From Rhodobacteraceae bacterium UBA6213 (GTDB taxonomy: Bacteria; Pseudomonadota; Alphaproteobacteria; Rhodobacterales; Rhodobacteraceae), in contig DISJ01000009.1 in the NCBI GenBank assembly GCA_002421605.1, positions 475,847 to 539,846 on the forward strand: a stretch of 64,000 nt of DNA, given 5' to 3'. The translations under genes and the position numbers were made by a program. Shown here one piece after another: positions 25,087 to 34,212 of this stretch. The stretch's first letter is position 1; each line of letters opens with the position of its first letter. The notes under the pieces were generated by a model. The model ran no database searches. It had not been told where the DNA came from and worked only from the letters and a program-made list of their open reading frames with translations.

Positions 25087-26946
25087 GTGACAGTGGCTGG
25101 GCTGCTGGCTATGGTGCGCCAGCGCGATGGCACAGGCGCACAGGCGCGGGAATTGGCGACCGGCAGCATGGCAAGCAGTAAACGGCGGCAGAGTGACTAC
25201 GGGGCGAAGCCGGGCTGGCTTGCCCGCGCCAACTATCGCTTTTCGAACCGCATGCAGGCGCTGCGCGCGGCACGTGCGCGCCCGGCTACCGGCTTTGTCA
25301 GCCAACCCGAACCGCGCACCATCGGCAGTCAGGCACGTGGGCGGCAGTTGCTGGCAGGCAATTTTCTGTTTGCAGGTTTTCTGATCGAAGGCCCCGGCCT
25401 ATCGATCTGGAATCTGCCGATGCCCGAGCGCAGCTTTGAACAGGCGTTGCATGGCTGTACCTGGCTTGACGATCTGGCCGCGTTGGGCGACGGGGCAGCA
25501 CGAGAGCGTGCTCAAGATTGGGTGTTTGGCTGGATTGACCGTTATGGGCAGGGCCGCGGCCCCGGCTGGACGCCGGATCTGACCGCGCGGCGACTGATTC
25601 GCTGGATCAATCATGCCATCTTGCTGCTCAACGGGCGCGACCGGGTGTCGGCGGACAAGTTTTTCCGGTCGCTATCGCAACAAATGCTGTTTCTGGTGCG
25701 GCGCTGGCGTGCGACCAGCCCGGGTGTTGCCCGTTTCGAGGCGCTGACCGGGTTGATCTATGCGGGGCTCGCGCTGACCGGAATGGAGCGATATGTGCCG
25801 CGCGCAGCTGCGGCACTGGCGCGCGAATGCGAGCTTCAGATTGATGCCCATGGTGGTATTCCCACCCGCAACCCCGAAGAATTGCTTGAGGTTTTCACGC
25901 TGCTCACTTGGGCCACCGCGGCGCTAGGTGAGGCCGGGCGAAGCCCGCACCCGTCGCTATTGGCGGCGATCGCGCGCATTGCCCCCACATTGCGCGCCCT
26001 GCGCCACGCCGACGGAGGACTGGCGCGGTTTCATGGCGGCGGGCGGGGCCTTGAGGGGCGACTCGATCAGGCGCTGGCTGCCTCCGGGGTGCGTGCGCAT
26101 GCCACTGAAGGCCCCGCGATGGGTTTTGTGCGGCTGCACGGCGGGCGCACGACGGTCATTGTCGATGCAGCACCTCCGCCGAGCGGGCGCGCGTCGGTCA
26201 ATGCGCATGCCTCGACATTGGCGCTGGAGCTGACTTCGGGACGCCGCCCGCTGATCGTCAATTGCGGCTCTGGCGCGGCATTTGGGCCCGAATGGCGGCG
26301 CGCCGGTCGGGCTACGCCTAGCCATTCGACGCTGTGCATCCGGGGTTATTCTTCGTCGCGGCTGGCGCATGCGGGGTTGATCGGCGGCGGTGCCGAGATG
26401 TTAGCAGATGCGCCCCACGAAGTTTGGCAGAAAACCGAGTTGGGCGACGTCGGCACACGGCTGATCTTTGGTCATGATGGGTATGTTGCCACGCACGGGC
26501 TGACCCATGTGCGCGAACTGGAACTTGCGCTCGACGGTCGGGTTCTGGTGGGCGCCGATACGCTGGGCGCGATGACGGCAACAGACCGGCGCCGCTTTGA
26601 TGCAGTGATGGCGCGCAGCCACCACGCAGGCGTGGCTTTTGACATCCGCTTTCATCTGCACCCCGAGGTTGATGCCGCCCTTGACCTTGGTGGCACGGCG
26701 GTTTCGCTGGCGCTGAAAAGCGGTGAGATCTGGATCTTCCGACCCGAGGCGGGGGCGGAAATGTCGCTTGAGGCTTCGGTCTATCTGGAAAAAGGTCGCT
26801 TGCGCCCGCGCGGCAGCCGCCAGATCGTGCTTTCGGGCGAGGTATCCGATTATGCCTGCCAGATAGGCTGGACCTTGGCGAAGGCACAAGATACCCCCAC
26901 GGTACTGCGTGATCTAGAGCGTGGTGAGCCCCAAATCGACGAATAA
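25087..26946 (+). CDS. Heparinase II/III family protein
   Basis: A protein of about 619 residues. The N-terminal alpha/alpha toroid region includes RGRQLLAGNFLFAGF, IRWINHAILLLNG and ELQIDAHGGIPTRNPEELLEVFTLL (cited in part). The C-terminal beta region includes RPLIVNCGSGAAFGPEWRRAGRATPSHSTL (in part), a signature of the heparinase II/III lyase-like fold. Members degrade acidic polysaccharides; in Rhodobacterales this gene sits between rsmB and purH without sugar genes, so the substrate is unknown. The start is uncertain: GTG at 25087, ATG at 25111 and ATG at 25168 are all in frame and none has a good ribosome-binding site. Confidence 0.85.
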   Translation: MTVAGLLAMVRQRDGTGAQARELATGSMASSKRRQSDYGAKPGWLARANYRFSNRMQALRAARARPATGFVSQPEPRTIGSQARGRQLLAGNFLFAGFLIEGPGLSIWNLPMPERSFEQALHGCTWLDDLAALGDGAARERAQDWVFGWIDRYGQGRGPGWTPDLTARRLIRWINHAILLLNGRDRVSADKFFRSLSQQMLFLVRRWRATSPGVARFEALTGLIYAGLALTGMERYVPRAAAALARECELQIDAHGGIPTRNPEELLEVFTLLTWATAALGEAGRSPHPSLLAAIARIAPTLRALRHADGGLARFHGGGRGLEGRLDQALAASGVRAHATEGPAMGFVRLHGGRTTVIVDAAPPPSGRASVNAHASTLALELTSGRRPLIVNCGSGAAFGPEWRRAGRATPSHSTLCIRGYSSSRLAHAGLIGGGAEMLADAPHEVWQKTELGDVGTRLIFGHDGYVATHGLTHVRELELALDGRVLVGADTLGAMTATDRRRFDAVMARSHHAGVAFDIRFHLHPEVDAALDLGGTAVSLALKSGEIWIFRPEAGAEMSLEASVYLEKGRLRPRGSRQIVLSGEVSDYACQIGWTLAKAQDTPTVLRDLERGEPQIDE

Positions 26947-26961
26947 ACCAGAGGAAATGCT

Positions 26962-28548
26962 GTGTCCGACCTCGTTCCGATCCGCCGCGCCCTGATTTCG
27001 GTTTCCGACAAGACCGGGCTTGTCGACTTTGCACAGGCGCTGATAGCGCGCGGGGTCGAACTTGTTTCAACCGGTGGCACCGCAGCCACGCTGCGTGCAG
27101 CAGCACTGCCAGTGCGCGATGTATCCGAACTGACCGATTTTCCCGAAATGATGGACGGGCGCGTGAAAACCTTGCACCCGGCGGTGCATGGCGGGCTTTT
27201 GGCGCTGCGCGACGATGTCGAACATCTGGCCGCGATGGCCGCGCACGGGATCGAGCCGATCGATCTGTTGGTGGTCAATCTCTACCCGTTCGAGGCGACG
27301 GTGGCGAAGGGTGCGCCTTACGCCGACTGCATCGAAAACATCGACATCGGCGGCCCGGCGATGATCCGTGCTGCGGCCAAGAATCACGGCTGGGTGGCCG
27401 TGGTGGTGGACGTGCAAGATTATGACGCCGTACTTGACGAAATGGATGCAGAGCGGGGCCAGACCTCGCTAGCCTTTCGCAAGTCGCTGGCGCAGACGGC
27501 CTACGCGCGCACAGCCGCGTACGATACCGCCGTTTCCAACTGGATGGCGGGCGCGATGGGCGTGAGCGCGCCACGACGACGCGCTTTTGCAGGCACACTG
27601 GCGCAAAGCCTGCGCTACGGCGAAAACCCGCACCAGCGCGCGGCTTTTTATACCGATGGCAGCAATCGCCCCGGGGTTGCTACTGCACGGCAATGGCAGG
27701 GCAAAGAGCTGAGCTACAACAATATCAACGATACCGATGCAGCCTTTGAGCTGGTGGCCGAGTTTGCGAACGGGGCACCTGCCTGTGCCATTATCAAGCA
27801 CGCAAACCCCTGTGGCGTGGCGCATGGTGCCAGCCTGCTCGACGCCTATCGTCGCGCATATGATTGTGATCGCACGTCTGCCTTTGGCGGCATTGTGGCG
27901 CTGAACCGCCCGCTTGACGCTGATACCGCCGAGGAAATTTGCAAGATATTTACCGAAGTCGTGATCGCGCCGGGCGCGGACGAGGCGGCGCGCGCGGTTT
28001 TTGCGGCCAAAAAGAACCTGCGTCTTCTGACTACCGACACCCTGCCCGATCCGAAAGCGCCGATTCTGACGTTTCGGCAGGTGGCGGGCGGTTTTTTGGT
28101 GCAAGACAAGGATATCGCCAGTGTTAGCCGCGCGAGCCTCAAGCTGGTCACGCGCCGCGCGCCGACTGAGGCCGAGCTTTCAGACCTGATGTTCGCATGG
28201 ACTGTCGCCAAACATGTAAAGTCGAATGCGATCATCTACGTCAAAGACGGCGCCACGGTGGGCGTGGGTGCAGGGCAAATGAGTCGCGTCGATTCGACCC
28301 GAATCGCTGCGCTGAAGGCGCGCGATATGGCCGATGCGATGGGCTTGCCTGCGCCGCTGACGCGCGGTTCTGCAGTGGCATCGGATGCGTTCTTTCCCTT
28401 CGCAGATGGGCTGATAGCCGCCGCCGAGGCGGGTGCGACGGCGATTATCCAGCCGGGCGGGTCGATGCGCGACGGCGAGGTGATTGCGGCGGCGGATGAG
28501 CTAGGGCTGGCGATGGTCTTTACCGGCCAGCGCCATTTCAGGCACTAG
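26962..28548 (+). CDS. purH: Bifunctional AICAR formyltransferase / IMP cyclohydrolase
   Basis: A 528-residue PurH that performs the last two steps of IMP synthesis. The N-terminal IMP cyclohydrolase part (about 1-200) is an MGS-like fold with LVSTGGTAATLRAAALPV and MMDGRVKTLHPAVHGG. The C-terminal formyltransferase part has KHANPCGVA (catalytic Lys-His), AFGGIVALNRPLD, and SDAFFPFADG near the end. GTG is the start codon, preceded by gagg. lspA begins 3 bases after the stop, so the two are likely co-transcribed. Confidence 0.97.
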   Translation: MSDLVPIRRALISVSDKTGLVDFAQALIARGVELVSTGGTAATLRAAALPVRDVSELTDFPEMMDGRVKTLHPAVHGGLLALRDDVEHLAAMAAHGIEPIDLLVVNLYPFEATVAKGAPYADCIENIDIGGPAMIRAAAKNHGWVAVVVDVQDYDAVLDEMDAERGQTSLAFRKSLAQTAYARTAAYDTAVSNWMAGAMGVSAPRRRAFAGTLAQSLRYGENPHQRAAFYTDGSNRPGVATARQWQGKELSYNNINDTDAAFELVAEFANGAPACAIIKHANPCGVAHGASLLDAYRRAYDCDRTSAFGGIVALNRPLDADTAEEICKIFTEVVIAPGADEAARAVFAAKKNLRLLTTDTLPDPKAPILTFRQVAGGFLVQDKDIASVSRASLKLVTRRAPTEAELSDLMFAWTVAKHVKSNAIIYVKDGATVGVGAGQMSRVDSTRIAALKARDMADAMGLPAPLTRGSAVASDAFFPFADGLIAAAEAGATAIIQPGGSMRDGEVIAAADELGLAMVFTGQRHFRH

Positions 28549-28551
28549 GCC

Positions 28552-29046
28552 ATGAGGCGCGCGGTCTGGGTGGCGGGGGCGGTGCTGCTGGCCGATCAGG
28601 TCAGCAAGCTTTTTGTGGTGCACTGGCTTAATCTTGCACAACGACAGTTGATCGAGGTGGCGCCGCCGTGGTTGGTGCTGCGCATGGCATGGAACCGGGG
28701 TGTCAACTTTGGGCTTTTTGCCAATGATGCGGGGCTGGTGCGTTGGGGCCTGATTGCGGTGGCGTTGGCAATTTCAGGTTGGGTTTACTGGTGGGTGGCG
28801 CGCACGCCGCAACGCCCAGTGGTGCAGGTTTCCGCCGGTCTTTTGATTGGCGGCGCACTTAGCAATGTTGTTGACCGTGTGGTTTATGGTGCCGTGGCCG
28901 ACTTTTTGAACATGTCGGTACCGGGCGTTGTTAACCCATGGTCGTTCAACATTGCCGATGTGGCGATCTTTGCCGGGGCGTTTGGGCTTGTCGCCTTTTC
29001 GGGTAGTGGGCAGAAGCCTCGTGACGCGCGCAAGGAGTTGCGTTAA
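28552..29046 (+). CDS. lspA: Lipoprotein signal peptidase II
   Basis: A 164-residue inner-membrane aspartyl protease with four hydrophobic segments. The catalytic aspartates are Asp108 (GALSNVVDRVVYG) and Asp117 (VADFLNM). An N-terminal LADQVSKLFVVHWL and the AWNRGVNFGLF asparagine motif complete the signature. It removes signal peptides of prolipoproteins. The next gene encodes a lipoprotein (BamF-like) that would be its substrate. The coding start is ATG 3 bases after purH. Confidence 0.95.
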   Translation: MRRAVWVAGAVLLADQVSKLFVVHWLNLAQRQLIEVAPPWLVLRMAWNRGVNFGLFANDAGLVRWGLIAVALAISGWVYWWVARTPQRPVVQVSAGLLIGGALSNVVDRVVYGAVADFLNMSVPGVVNPWSFNIADVAIFAGAFGLVAFSGSGQKPRDARKELR

Positions 29047-29077
29047 TACGGTGGGCAAGTTGGACTGGGGGCGCATC

Positions 29078-29620
29078 ATGCGGGCAGAAATCGGCAAGAT
29101 CGGGCTGGTGCTGGTAGCCATGCTGGCGCTTGGTGCCTGCGGTAACGACACTGACCCGCGGCTGATGAACGTGCGCGCTGGAACCAGCGGGCCAGACGAG
29201 TTTGCTATTCTGCCGACCAAGCCGCTGCAAATACCCACCGATCTTGCCGCTCTGCCTGCGCCAACACCGGGCGGCGCCAACCTGACCGATCCCACGCCTA
29301 CGGCGGATGCGGTGGTTGCATTGGGCGGCAGCCGTGCGGCGCTTGCATCGCGCGGGGTGCCTGCGGCCGATGCAGGGCTTTTGTCCCACGTTGCGCAATA
29401 TGGCGGCAGCTCCGATATCCGCACTGTGCTGGCCGCCGAAGACCTTGACTATAGGCGCAAGAACAACGGCAAACTGCTGGAGCGGCTGTTCAACGTGAAC
29501 GTCTATTTCCAAGCCTATTTGCCGATGACGCTGGATCAGGCCGCAGAGATCGAGCGTTGGCGCAAGCTGGGGATTCGCACGGTTGGTGCGCCGCCAGAAC
29601 CGGCGCTGCTCAACCGCTGA
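29078..29620 (+). CDS. DUF3035 lipoprotein, BamF-like beta-barrel assembly subunit
   Basis: A 180-residue lipoprotein with signal peptide and lipobox LALGACGN (lipidated Cys21). The mature part contains PDEFAILPTKPLQIPTDLAALPAP, characteristic of the alphaproteobacterial DUF3035 family, which I recall as the BamF accessory subunit of the BAM complex (cited in part: DEFAILPTKPLQIP). BAM inserts beta-barrel proteins in the outer membrane. The ATG at 29078 gives a normal lipoprotein signal; the longer open frame upstream overlaps lspA. Its position after lspA and before M16 proteases marks an envelope-biogenesis block. The BamF assignment rests on family memory. Confidence 0.8.
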   Translation: MRAEIGKIGLVLVAMLALGACGNDTDPRLMNVRAGTSGPDEFAILPTKPLQIPTDLAALPAPTPGGANLTDPTPTADAVVALGGSRAALASRGVPAADAGLLSHVAQYGGSSDIRTVLAAEDLDYRRKNNGKLLERLFNVNVYFQAYLPMTLDQAAEIERWRKLGIRTVGAPPEPALLNR

Positions 29621-29705
29621 TCAACAGGGCGTCATCACACCCTTTCGTGCCTTGCCCGAGCGGAGCTATAGGTTAGCGTTGCGCATGTTTTTCCGGAGCT
29701 TGCGC

Positions 29706-31049
29706 ATGACCTTTGCCCGTATCTGGCCAATCCTATCGCTCACCTTGGCGGCCGCGCCCGCCTTTGCAGAAGGTGTAAGCCACTTCACGCTGGCAAATGG
29801 CATGGAGGCGGTGGTGATCGAGGATCATCGCGCCCCTGTGGCGGTGCACATGGTCTGGTATCGGGCCGGGTCCGCCGACGAGACGCGCGGCAGTTCGGGC
29901 GTTGCGCATTTTCTGGAACACTTGATGTTTCTGGGCACCGACGATCTGGCGCCCGGCGAGCTTTCAGCGACGGTCGAGGCAAATGGTGGGTCGGACAACG
30001 CGTTTACCTCGTATGACTACACCGCCTATTTTCAGCGCATCGCCGCCGACCGGCTGGACCTTGTGATGCGCATGGAAGCCGACCGGATGCGTGATCTGGT
30101 GATTTCGCAAGATGACTGGGCGACCGAGTTGCAGGTGATTATCGAAGAGCGCAACCAGCGCACCGACAGCGACCCTGGCGCGCTTTTGCGCGAACAGATG
30201 AACGCCGCGCAATACCTCAACCATCCCTACGGCACCCCGGTAATCGGCTGGCGCCATGAGATGGAAGCGCTGACGCGGGATGACGCCCTGGCGTGGTATC
30301 AGCGCTATTACGCCCCGAATAATGCGATTCTTGTCGTGGCCGGCGATGTGGACCCTGCCGAGGTAGAGCGGCTGGCCGAGACATATTATGGCCCACTGGC
30401 GCCGACCGAGGGGCTTGCCCCCCGCGAACGCGTGTCTGAACCGCCGCAATTGGCCGAGCGGCGGCTGACGATGGCAGACCCGCGCGTCCAGCGCCCCTAT
30501 GTGGTGCGCAGCTACCTTGCGCCAGAGCGCGACGCGGGCGATCAGTCTGCCGCTGCAGCGTTGACGGTGCTGGCGGAGCTGTTGGGCGGCAATGCGGCGA
30601 CCTCGGTTTTGGGCCGCGCGTTAGTGTTTGACAGCGGCAAGGCGATTGGTGCAGGTGCGTCCTATGACGGGCTGAGCCTTGATGAATCAACCTTCGGATT
30701 GTCGGTCGTACCCGCCGCCGGGGTCAGCCTTGCCGACGCCGAGGCAGCGCTTGATGCGGCACTGGCCGCGTTTTTGCGTGACGGGCCGGACCCGGCGCAG
30801 TTTTCCCGAATCCGTACCCAAATCAGCGCCGATGAGATTTATGCGCGCGACAATGTGCAAGGGCTCGCGCGCCGCTATGGGGCGGCGCTGGCCAGCGGTC
30901 TGACAATCGCCGACGTCGAGGCATGGCCCGATGCGCTGCGCGCGGTTAGCGAAGCCGATGTGATGAGCGCGGCACAGGCGCTGTTCGATAAAGGCCGTTC
31001 AGTCACGGCTTGGTTGATGCGACCCGAGGGCGAGGGGGTGCAGCCATGA
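29706..31049 (+). CDS. M16-family zinc metalloprotease (catalytic subunit, periplasmic)
   Basis: A 447-residue insulinase/pitrilysin-type protease. A signal peptide (LSLTLAAAPAFAEG) directs it to the periplasm. The inverted zinc motif HFLEH is at residues 68-72, and the downstream glutamate ligand lies in VIIEERNQR near 148-149. The usual RxxGxxxxE-like second half is present. The ATG at 29706 has ccggag at a good distance; a GTG/ATG further upstream would spoil the signal peptide. It overlaps the second M16 gene by ATGA, so the two are made together, as in mitochondrial processing-peptidase-like alpha/beta pairs. Confidence 0.93.
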   Translation: MTFARIWPILSLTLAAAPAFAEGVSHFTLANGMEAVVIEDHRAPVAVHMVWYRAGSADETRGSSGVAHFLEHLMFLGTDDLAPGELSATVEANGGSDNAFTSYDYTAYFQRIAADRLDLVMRMEADRMRDLVISQDDWATELQVIIEERNQRTDSDPGALLREQMNAAQYLNHPYGTPVIGWRHEMEALTRDDALAWYQRYYAPNNAILVVAGDVDPAEVERLAETYYGPLAPTEGLAPRERVSEPPQLAERRLTMADPRVQRPYVVRSYLAPERDAGDQSAAAALTVLAELLGGNAATSVLGRALVFDSGKAIGAGASYDGLSLDESTFGLSVVPAAGVSLADAEAALDAALAAFLRDGPDPAQFSRIRTQISADEIYARDNVQGLARRYGAALASGLTIADVEAWPDALRAVSEADVMSAAQALFDKGRSVTAWLMRPEGEGVQP

Positions 31050-32350
31050 TTCGGTTTGCCGCAGCATTTGTGGGTGCGCTCTCGCTCGCCGTTCCGGCGC
31101 ACGCGACTATCGATATTACCGAAGTTGTCTCGCCGGGGGGTATCACCGCCTGGTTGGTGGAAAACCACGAGATCCCCTTTACCGCGCTTGAGATCCGCTT
31201 TGCGGGCGGGGCCAGCCTTGATGCGCCGGGCAAGCGCGGTGCGATCAATCTGATGACCGGGCTTTTGGAAGAAGGCGCAGGGCCGCTGGATGCCCAAGGC
31301 TTTGCAGAAGCCGCCGAGTCGCTTGCTGCCGAGTTTCGCTTTGATGTAGGCGACGACCTTTTGTCGATTTCGGCGCGGATGCTGAGCGAAAATCGCGATG
31401 CTGCCGTGGCGCTGCTGCGGAGTGCGCTGATCGAGCCGAACTTTGACGAAGTGGCGCTGGAGCGGGTTCGCGGGCAGGTCATCTCGATCATCGATGCCGA
31501 CTCGCGCGACCCTGATGCAATCGTATCAGATACCTTTGCGCGGCTGGCATGGGGCGATCACCCCTATGGCAGTTCGTTGAATGGCACGCTGGAAAGTGTC
31601 GCTGGCCTGACCCGCGAAGACATGTTTGCGGCAAGGGCCCGCGTGATGACGCGTGACCATATCCGTGTGGCTGCGGTCGGCGACATCACGCCCGAGGCGC
31701 TTGGCGCGCTGCTTGACACATTGCTGGGCGAATTGCCGGAAAACGGTGCACCAATGCCCCCGCGCGCCGAATTGGGGCTGACCGGGGGGATCAGCGTGGT
31801 TGACTACGCCAGCCCGCAATCTGTGGTGCTGTTCGGCCAGATCGGCCTGCCGATCACCGACCCCGACTATTTCGCGGCCTACCTGATCGACCACATTCTG
31901 GGCGACGGGCTCGGCTCGCGGCTGATGACGGCGGTGCGCGCAGAGCGTGGGCTGACCTATGGCATTTCGTCGTTTTTGGCCCCGCGCGATCTTTCCGAGA
32001 CTTGGCAGGGATATTTCGCCTCGGCCAACGAAAAGGTTGCCGAAGCGCTGGCGGTGACGCAGGCCGAATGGGCGCGGATGGCCGCCGAAGGAGCGAGCGA
32101 CGAAGAACTGGCTGCGGCCAAGACCTATCTGACCGGTGCCTATCCGCTACGTTTTGATGGTAACGGGCGGATCGCCTCGATTCTTGTGGGGATGCAGCAT
32201 CAGGGCCTGCCGCGCGACTACATCACCACCCGCAACGCTCGGGTTGAGGCGGTTACCGCCGATGATATCCGCCGAGTTGCAGCACGGCTGCTGGATGCTG
32301 ATGCCTTGCGTTTTGTAGTGGTCGGGCAGCCAGTGGGCCTGCCGCAATAG
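31046..32350 (+). CDS. M16-family protein without the zinc motif (non-catalytic partner)
   Basis: A 434-residue M16 homologue with its own signal peptide (LSLAVPAHAT). At the place of the HxxEH motif it has AINLMTGLLEEGAG, so no zinc can be bound as in active members. The rest of the fold is preserved: LTREDMFAARARVMTRDHIRVAAVGD, a substrate-groove arginine/tyrosine region GLTYGISSF, and a repeated domain. Such inactive subunits form heterodimers with the active partner and help bind the peptide. The start overlaps the previous stop by four bases. mutL follows at 47 bases. Confidence 0.92.
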   Translation: MIRFAAAFVGALSLAVPAHATIDITEVVSPGGITAWLVENHEIPFTALEIRFAGGASLDAPGKRGAINLMTGLLEEGAGPLDAQGFAEAAESLAAEFRFDVGDDLLSISARMLSENRDAAVALLRSALIEPNFDEVALERVRGQVISIIDADSRDPDAIVSDTFARLAWGDHPYGSSLNGTLESVAGLTREDMFAARARVMTRDHIRVAAVGDITPEALGALLDTLLGELPENGAPMPPRAELGLTGGISVVDYASPQSVVLFGQIGLPITDPDYFAAYLIDHILGDGLGSRLMTAVRAERGLTYGISSFLAPRDLSETWQGYFASANEKVAEALAVTQAEWARMAAEGASDEELAAAKTYLTGAYPLRFDGNGRIASILVGMQHQGLPRDYITTRNARVEAVTADDIRRVAARLLDADALRFVVVGQPVGLPQ

Positions 32351-32397
32351 CCGCGAATCAATAGAACCGCAGGCTACTTCATGCTAACGATTGTGGC

Positions 32398-34212
32398 ATG
32401 AATCACGAAAGTCGCAACATAGGCGTATCGCCGCGCCCAGTCATTCGCCAGTTGAGCGAGGCCGCCGCTAACCGCATCGCCGCAGGCGAGGTGGTGGAGC
32501 GGCCTGCCTCGGTGGTCAAGGAACTGGTCGAGAACGCGCTCGACGCCGATGCGCAGCGCGTCGATGTCAGCTACGCCGACGGTGGCAAGACGCTGATCCG
32601 GGTGGTCGACGATGGCTGCGGGATGACCGAAAGCGACCTGCCGCTTGCGCTATCGCGCCACGCGACATCGAAAATTGACGGTTCCGATCTGCTGAACATC
32701 CATACCTTCGGCTTTCGTGGCGAGGCGTTGCCTAGCTTGGGCGCAGTGGGGCGGTTGGCCATCACCAGCCGCGTTGAGGGTTTGGAGGCAGCGCAGATAT
32801 CGGTCAGCGGCGGTGCCATTTCGCCCGTGCGCCCCGCCGCGCTGAACCGCGGCACCGTGGTCGAATTGCGCGATCTGTTCCACGCCACACCCGCGCGGCT
32901 GAAGTTTTTGCGATCAGACCGCGCCGAGGCGCAGGCCATTTCCGATGTGATGCGCCGTCTTGCGATGGCGGCACCGCATGTGGGCTTTACGCTCACCGAT
33001 CTGTCTGGCGGCGAGCGGCGCGAGGTGTTGCGCGCCGATGCTGAACAGGGCGAATTGTTTGATGCACTTTTTGGCCGCCTTGCCCGCGTGCTGGGGCGCG
33101 CATTCGCAGATAACGCGCTGCCGATTGACGCCGAGCGCGACGGCTTGCGGCTGACCGGATTTGCGGCGCTGCCCACCTATTCGCGCGGCGCGGCGGTGGA
33201 GCAATTCTTGTTCGTCAACAACCGCCCGGTGCGTGACAAGCTGCTGATCGGCGCGTTGCGCGCCGCCTATATGGACGTGCTGAGCCGCGACCGCCATCCA
33301 GCCGCGGTGCTTTACCTTGCCTGCGATCCCGAACTTGTTGACGTAAACGTGCACCCCGCCAAGGCAGAGGTACGCTTTCGCGACCCCTCACTGGCGCGGG
33401 GGCTGATTGTTTCGGCGCTACGCCATGCACTGGCAGGCGCGGGGCACCGCGCCAGCACCACAGTTGCAGGCGAGACGCTGGGGGCGATGCGCCCCGAAGC
33501 GCCGCGCATCTATCAGATGGACCGCCCCGGCGCCGGTGCCATTCGTGCCGCCTACGCCTGGCAGGCACCGATCTTTGCCGAGGCACCCGCGCCCTTTGCG
33601 GCGGCGGTGAACCCGATGCCCGAATCGGTCGATTACCCGTTGGGTGCCGCGCGCGCGCAGTTGCACGAAAACTGGATCGTCGCGCAGACAGCCGACGGCA
33701 TGGTGATTGTCGATCAGCACGCAGCGCATGAGCGGCTGGTTTATGAGCGGCTAAAGCGGCAGATGGCCGAAAGCGGCGTTGCCGCGCAGGCGCTGCTAAT
33801 TCCCGAAATTGTCGAACTTTCGGCGCCCGAGGCGGCGCGCTTGCTTGATCTTGCGCCAGAGCTGGCACGGCTTGGCCTTGGCATCGAACCCTTTGGTGGC
33901 ACGGCGGTTGCGGTGCGCGAAACGCCTGCGGTGCTTGGCAGCCTCAGTGCCGCGGCGCTGTTGCGCGATATACTTGACGAATTGGCCGACCTTGGTGACA
34001 GCCAGCGTCTTGGCGCGCGCATCGATGCGGTGCTCAGCCGCATGGCTTGCCACGGGTCTGTGCGCTCAGGTCGGCAGATGCGGGTAGAAGAAATGAACGC
34101 GCTTTTGCGCGAAATGGAGGCAACGCCCAATTCCGGCCAATGCAATCACGGGCGGCCGACCTATGTGGAACTCAAGCTGGCCGATATCGAGCGGCTGTTC
34201 GGGCGCAGATGA
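32398..34212 (+). CDS. mutL: DNA mismatch repair protein MutL
   Basis: A 604-residue MutL. The GHKL ATPase has ANRIAAGEVVERPASVVKEL (about 25-44), VVDDGCGM and FGFRGEALPSLG. A Pro/Ala-rich linker (about 340-400) precedes the dimerisation domain. That domain has AAHERLVYERLK (the QxxAHER motif: DQHAAHER), SRMACHGSVRSG and the terminal CNHGRPTYVEL zinc-site motif. The DQHAAHER and ACH motifs point to an endonuclease-type MutL, but the canonical DQHA(X)2E(X)4E is only partly met (E present in AAHERLVYE). It couples mismatch recognition to strand excision. rmuC overlaps its stop by ATGA. Confidence 0.97.
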   Translation: MNHESRNIGVSPRPVIRQLSEAAANRIAAGEVVERPASVVKELVENALDADAQRVDVSYADGGKTLIRVVDDGCGMTESDLPLALSRHATSKIDGSDLLNIHTFGFRGEALPSLGAVGRLAITSRVEGLEAAQISVSGGAISPVRPAALNRGTVVELRDLFHATPARLKFLRSDRAEAQAISDVMRRLAMAAPHVGFTLTDLSGGERREVLRADAEQGELFDALFGRLARVLGRAFADNALPIDAERDGLRLTGFAALPTYSRGAAVEQFLFVNNRPVRDKLLIGALRAAYMDVLSRDRHPAAVLYLACDPELVDVNVHPAKAEVRFRDPSLARGLIVSALRHALAGAGHRASTTVAGETLGAMRPEAPRIYQMDRPGAGAIRAAYAWQAPIFAEAPAPFAAAVNPMPESVDYPLGAARAQLHENWIVAQTADGMVIVDQHAAHERLVYERLKRQMAESGVAAQALLIPEIVELSAPEAARLLDLAPELARLGLGIEPFGGTAVAVRETPAVLGSLSAAALLRDILDELADLGDSQRLGARIDAVLSRMACHGSVRSGRQMRVEEMNALLREMEATPNSGQCNHGRPTYVELKLADIERLFGRR

